Source: G032773895 sp965248935 (lineage in GTDB: Bacteria; Pseudomonadota; Gammaproteobacteria; Pseudomonadales; Cellvibrionaceae). From it: 64,000 bases of DNA. Position numbers and translations under genes: made by a program. The notes beneath the pieces are model-generated. The model saw only the letters and a list, made by a program, of their open reading frames with translations. It ran no database searches and was not told where the DNA came from. The stretch lies in assembly GCA_965248935.1 (NCBI GenBank), contig OZ252214.1, forward strand, positions 4,402,001 through 4,466,000, given 5' to 3'. The number at the start of each line of letters is the position of its first letter. The stretch's first letter is position 1. This document shows, piece by piece, positions 60,371 through 64,000 of this stretch.

Positions 60371-63300
60371 ATGAACTTTCTACTTCAAAAAGTTTTTTTT
60401 GCTTTTTTTCTATCAACAATTTTTGTTCTTGCGAGTTGTGGGGGCGGCAGTAGCGCCTCAACAAGTGGTGATTTTGGATCCCCAGTACCTCAGAGTTTTA
60501 ATGAAAACGGTGAACCCATAGAGGGTGAGTCAGGGGCAGAGCCTTCTACAGATGACGAACTCTCTCAATTACCAGAAGTGTCTGCCGGTGAGAGACAATT
60601 CTCTGACCCAAATGTAATGGTTTCTTTGGTGGGAGGCGTGGAACTGGTTGAAGGAACCACACTGCAAAACGTGTATTGGCAACATATTAGCGGCCCTGAA
60701 GTTGCAATTGTTAGCCCCAGTGAGTTGACCACACAAATTGTTGTGCCGGATTTAGCGCAAGAAACCCAAATTGGTTTTCGGCTGAGTGTGGAAGATAGCA
60801 ACGGCAATATTAATTCTGCGACAACCTTCTTACATGTTACGCCTGCCCCCGCTTTTGTGCGTGTAGTGGGTGACTCCGTTGAGGAAAGCGACCAAGAGGC
60901 GATATTTACATTGCGGCTATTAGCGCCGGCTTCTGAAGCCTTGTCTGTGAGTTATGCCACCTTGCCAGGGTCTGCTGAGGCAGGAACGGATTACATGTCC
61001 ACCCGTGGTGACGTTATATTCGAGGTGGGTGAAGTAGAGAAAACGGTTGCAGTGCCTCTGATTAATAGTGGTGCGGCTGAAGGCAGTGAGTTCTTTAGTT
61101 TACAAGCCACAATAAACACAGAGTTGGTTCAAGCAACCAACACAGGTGTAACCTTAATTAATAATAGCCCGCAGGTGGTTGTATTTGAGATAGATGGTCA
61201 GCTTATTACCCTGCAAATTGGCGAAGTGGTAAGTAACCCAGCGGATGCAACAACAATACCTGAAGGGGGCACATTGCGTTTTCAGTCAAGTGACCCTGCA
61301 ATTGTAACGGTAGATACCGAAGGTGTATTAACCGGCGTGAGTAGCGGCAGTGTGATTATCTCTGCTTTACTAGAGAGTGCGAACCAGGAAACTGAAATTA
61401 TTGGGAGTTATCAGGTTGTTGTAGAGGACAGTTTATTTGAGCAGCCCCCATTGCTTGAGGATTTGGCGGCACAAGTGTTCAGCATAGAAACGCCTATCAA
61501 TGTTTCTTTGATAAACAATGGTGGAGGTAACCTTACTTCTTGTGATCTGGTTGGGACGGCATTGCCCCAAGGGCTATCCGTTGGCGTGTCTACAGACGCA
61601 ACAACCTGTGAAATTTCTGGCACACCCACGCAAGTTTTGGCTGGTGCAAACTACACCGTTAGTGCAACAAATGAGGATGGAACTTCCCAAGCTGTTGCCA
61701 ATATTACAATAATAATTAATGCGCCTGTTTTATCAAATGTTGATGCGCAGGTATTTACAGTTGGTCAAGCTATAACGCCTTTTGCTTTCTCCAATACCGG
61801 AGGAGGCGAGCTGAGTTCTTGCGTTGCGATAGACCCGCTCCCCGCAGGGTTAGCCGTCGCAGTATCCAATGATTTAACCTCGTGTGAAATTTCAGGCACG
61901 CCAACGCAAGTTTCGGCAGGCGCAGACTATACCGTTCGTGCGACTAACGCCGCTGGCGATGTTACTGCATCAGCGAATATTACGGTGAGAATCAATGCGC
62001 CAGTACTTGTTGCGGATACTAGCCTACCGGTTTATATCAACACCCAGGCTATTACTCCGCTGGTATTTACCAATACAGGTGGTGGCGCACTTACCTCGTG
62101 CTTAGCGGTTGATGCATTACCCGAAGGTTTGTCCGTTGCGGTATCCACTGATTTAACCACCTGTGAAATTTCAGGTACGCCAACGCAAGTTCTGGCTGGT
62201 CTAAACTACACAATTCGAGCCACTAATGACACCGGCTCTAGTGATGCAACCGCCTTTATTGCGGTAGATGATTTAACCTTTATTGACCCTGTGACACTCA
62301 CGTTTAGTGGCGCGCTTAGTAATGCCTCCATTGGCTTAGCGCTTAGCTCTGGTATTGCATTGGTCGATTGGAATGATGGCAGCGAGCCTGCACGAATATC
62401 CAATCAGAACATGGCATCAATTACATCTGCGGGAAGGGAGGACTACACATACGGTGACGGTGGCGGAACAAGCGTTACTATCAGTTTCTCTGAGGGTATC
62501 GACTCTCTAATAGGTATTGATGGCCTTGGTATTGCGTATCAATTTAGTACAGATATACTCAGTGGCGCGAGCAACTTGGTTGTATTGGATTTTGAAAATC
62601 CGGCAACAATTAATACGACCTTAGCATCACTCTCGCTCAACCATGCCGCACTAGAAGAATTATATTTGTCACCCGGAATTGGTTTTAGAGGTGATTTAAC
62701 TGAGCTACCAGTAGGCCTTCGTAAACTTTTCCTTAATTCTGGTGGGGAAGTCGGTATTACGGGAGACTTGTCTGATTTACCTGCCAGCTTAACCCGGCTT
62801 GACATTTACTATGCAAATAATATAAGTGGAGATGTTAGTACACTACCAACAAACCTTTGGCGCCTAGCCGTGTCTGGTAGCTCAAATACAATTTCTGGTG
62901 ATGTTGGTACGATTCCAGATCAGGTTACCTCAGTAATACTCGCAGGCAACAATACGCTATCCGGTAATATTGAGACGCTCCATGCAGACGTATCCTGGTT
63001 TCAAGTAGACGGTTTAAATACCATTGGCGGAGATTTGGGTGGACTGAGAAATAATCGGACAATTTATATTGAGGTTGGTGGTAGCAACAGCATTATAGGT
63101 ACTGTTGGGAGTATTCCCACCGCTATTAGGTGGTTAAAATTGGAGGGCGGTAATATGTTAACGGGGAATATCCAAGACATGCATACCGAGTTGAGGTCTT
63201 TTAATATTGCTGGTGCAAATACTATTACTGGGGATCTAGGTTTCATAACCAATTCAAACCTCACTGGACTTCATTTGGGTGGGCAGCATGATATTTCAAC

Positions 63301-63565
63301 GTTTTCTGCTGCTGGCGGATGGAACCCGGTAAACCTGGAGCAATTCTCCTTGACTGAAGGTGCGCGGGGAACGGGCTTTACCCAGGCAGATGTTGACTCA
63401 TTGCTAAACTTCTTTAATGGTGTATTGCCTTCTATTGGAATCGGGAGTGGAGCAGTAGCCATAGAGCGCCCTGGAGATAGCCCTCGTTCTAGCGCATCAG
63501 ACGCTGCCGTGATTGGTTTGCAGAACAAAAACTACCAAGTAAGAACGAATATCCCCCCAAGCTAA
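60371..63565 (+). CDS. Large surface lipoprotein with Calx-beta, Ig-like and LRR-like domains
   Basis: 1064 aa. Lipobox VLASC (Cys23), then a Gly/Ser/acidic spacer. An Ig/PKD-like segment (about 65-155) is followed by a Calx-beta domain (about 160-265; SAEAGTDYMSTRGDVIFEVGE), a Big_2-like domain (about 270-355; SSDPAIVTVDTEGVLTGVSSG), three putative-Ig (He_PIG) repeats of about 95 residues, each with two Cys (LTSCDLVG ... TTCEISGTPTQV), and a C-terminal region (about 640-1040) with leucine-rich/parallel-beta style repeats (GDLSDLPASLTRLDIY, ISGDVSTLPTNLWRLAV). Likely an adhesin or surface recognition protein. Paired with the autotransporter upstream. Confidence 0.8.
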   Translation: MNFLLQKVFFAFFLSTIFVLASCGGGSSASTSGDFGSPVPQSFNENGEPIEGESGAEPSTDDELSQLPEVSAGERQFSDPNVMVSLVGGVELVEGTTLQNVYWQHISGPEVAIVSPSELTTQIVVPDLAQETQIGFRLSVEDSNGNINSATTFLHVTPAPAFVRVVGDSVEESDQEAIFTLRLLAPASEALSVSYATLPGSAEAGTDYMSTRGDVIFEVGEVEKTVAVPLINSGAAEGSEFFSLQATINTELVQATNTGVTLINNSPQVVVFEIDGQLITLQIGEVVSNPADATTIPEGGTLRFQSSDPAIVTVDTEGVLTGVSSGSVIISALLESANQETEIIGSYQVVVEDSLFEQPPLLEDLAAQVFSIETPINVSLINNGGGNLTSCDLVGTALPQGLSVGVSTDATTCEISGTPTQVLAGANYTVSATNEDGTSQAVANITIIINAPVLSNVDAQVFTVGQAITPFAFSNTGGGELSSCVAIDPLPAGLAVAVSNDLTSCEISGTPTQVSAGADYTVRATNAAGDVTASANITVRINAPVLVADTSLPVYINTQAITPLVFTNTGGGALTSCLAVDALPEGLSVAVSTDLTTCEISGTPTQVLAGLNYTIRATNDTGSSDATAFIAVDDLTFIDPVTLTFSGALSNASIGLALSSGIALVDWNDGSEPARISNQNMASITSAGREDYTYGDGGGTSVTISFSEGIDSLIGIDGLGIAYQFSTDILSGASNLVVLDFENPATINTTLASLSLNHAALEELYLSPGIGFRGDLTELPVGLRKLFLNSGGEVGITGDLSDLPASLTRLDIYYANNISGDVSTLPTNLWRLAVSGSSNTISGDVGTIPDQVTSVILAGNNTLSGNIETLHADVSWFQVDGLNTIGGDLGGLRNNRTIYIEVGGSNSIIGTVGSIPTAIRWLKLEGGNMLTGNIQDMHTELRSFNIAGANTITGDLGFITNSNLTGLHLGGQHDISTFSAAGGWNPVNLEQFSLTEGARGTGFTQADVDSLLNFFNGVLPSIGIGSGAVAIERPGDSPRSSASDAAVIGLQNKNYQVRTNIPPS

Positions 63566-63581
63566 AAAAGGCTAAATCAGA

Positions 63582-63713
63582 GGCTAAATCAGACATCCAT
63601 ATTAACGAGCCCCTCAATGTGGGGGCTCAGAAATAGAAGGCTAAATCAGACATCTGGCTAAATCAGACATCCATATTAACAAGCCCCTCAATGTGGGGGT
63701 TCAGAAATAGAAG
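63582..63713. repeat. Duplicated 58-bp block with hairpin
   Basis: Two direct copies (63582-63639 and 63656-63713) of a block starting GGCTAAATCAGACATCC. Each holds a GC-rich hairpin (GAGCCCC-8 nt-GGGGCTC at 63607-63628, and a copy at 63681-63702 with a mismatch). No T-tract on the plus strand. It follows the lipoprotein gene and may end its transcript. Confidence 0.85.
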
Positions 63714-63747
63714 CCTGATTTTGATGTTGTGGTTTACAAGGGTTTAG

Positions 63748-63918
63748 ATCGTAAAATTTGAATCGGATTTCCTGGAATTAGATATTTTAATCGTAAACGC
63801 TAAAGCCAATAGTATAAACCCCTACGAGTATTTGAAGCATGTGTTTACAGAATTACCCGATAGGTCGAGAGAGGATGATCTAGCTGATTTATTACCTTGG
63901 AATGTGACATTAAGCTAG
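63748..63918 (+). pseudogene. IS66-family transposase, C-terminal fragment
   Basis: Open from 63748 to the TAG at 63916-63918 with no start codon. The last 37 residues (INPYEYLKHVFTELPDR ... DDLADLLPWNV) match the end of IS66 TnpC. The rest of the element is missing upstream. Confidence 0.85.
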
Positions 63919-64000
63919 GGGGTAATTGGTTTGGCGTTTACTGTACGGGTAGTGAGTTTTAGAGGAAAGCGGCTTACCTGATTGGCTAATTAGGATGGTC

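Overview
The window looks like a chromosomal segment of a marine, polysaccharide-degrading gammaproteobacterium of the Cellvibrionaceae type (Saccharophagus/Teredinibacter-like). This rests on long poly-serine linkers in secreted carbohydrate-active proteins, a GlyGly-CTERM-like tail, the gammaproteobacterial gene order ndk-rlmN-pilW-rodZ-ispG-hisS-yfgM-bamB-der, and the xseA/guaB/guaA block. The genus is inference. No rRNA, tRNA or CRISPR array was recognised.

Layout. 1-5.2 kb: the 5' end of an unknown gene cut by the window edge, then a minus-strand group (DASS/SLC13 dicarboxylate transporter, PEP carboxykinase, DcaP-like porin) that reads as a C4-acid uptake and gluconeogenesis module. 5.4-12.4 kb: a small lipoprotein and two secreted poly-Ser proteins, one Kelch/rhamnogalacturonan-lyase-like and one CBM/beta-gamma-crystallin/PKD. 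12.7-17.5 kb: a truncated Tae4-like amidase effector with a lipoprotein partner, a FemAB/GNAT-like protein, CheD with a degenerate receiver protein, and a stand-alone CheY. 17.5-21.2 kb: an NLR-type NB-ARC/TPR protein whose N-terminus carries the same short motif as the C-terminus of the small helical protein encoded just upstream. This resembles an amyloid-motif signalling pair and is the best candidate for an unusual defence system. 21.4-22.6 kb: insertion-sequence debris around an orphan Phd-type antitoxin. 22.7-24.1 kb: an unusual glutathione peroxidase-mutarotase fusion.

24.4-35.6 kb: the conserved housekeeping cluster, with an apparent 1-base frameshift in ispG, then ElyC-like and TauE-like membrane proteins. 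35.6-38.3 kb: a MITE-like palindrome, a REP doublet that is the inverted twin of one at 10.5 kb, a possible toxin/ankyrin pair and a PiT-like permease. 38.3-45.4 kb: a Kef-type antiporter, xseA, guaB, guaA and a small conserved gene behind two mutually exclusive hairpins.

45.8-57 kb: an Rhs polymorphic-toxin locus. It has one full-length Rhs protein with toxin tip and immunity gene, then displaced C-terminal Rhs cassettes with different tips, each followed by its own putative immunity gene. Conserved core DNA, repeated trailers and repeated terminators are shared between cassettes. A three-gene DDE/AAA/zinc-ribbon transposon sits inside it, and a REP-associated (RAYT/Y1) transposase follows. 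58.7-63.6 kb: an autotransporter and a large Ig-like/Calx-beta/LRR surface lipoprotein. The window ends in an IS66 remnant.

Themes: a stable core interleaved with accessory islands for competition (Rhs, Tae4-like), defence (NLR pair) and adhesion, with many dispersed palindromic repeats next to a transposase class that mobilises such repeats.
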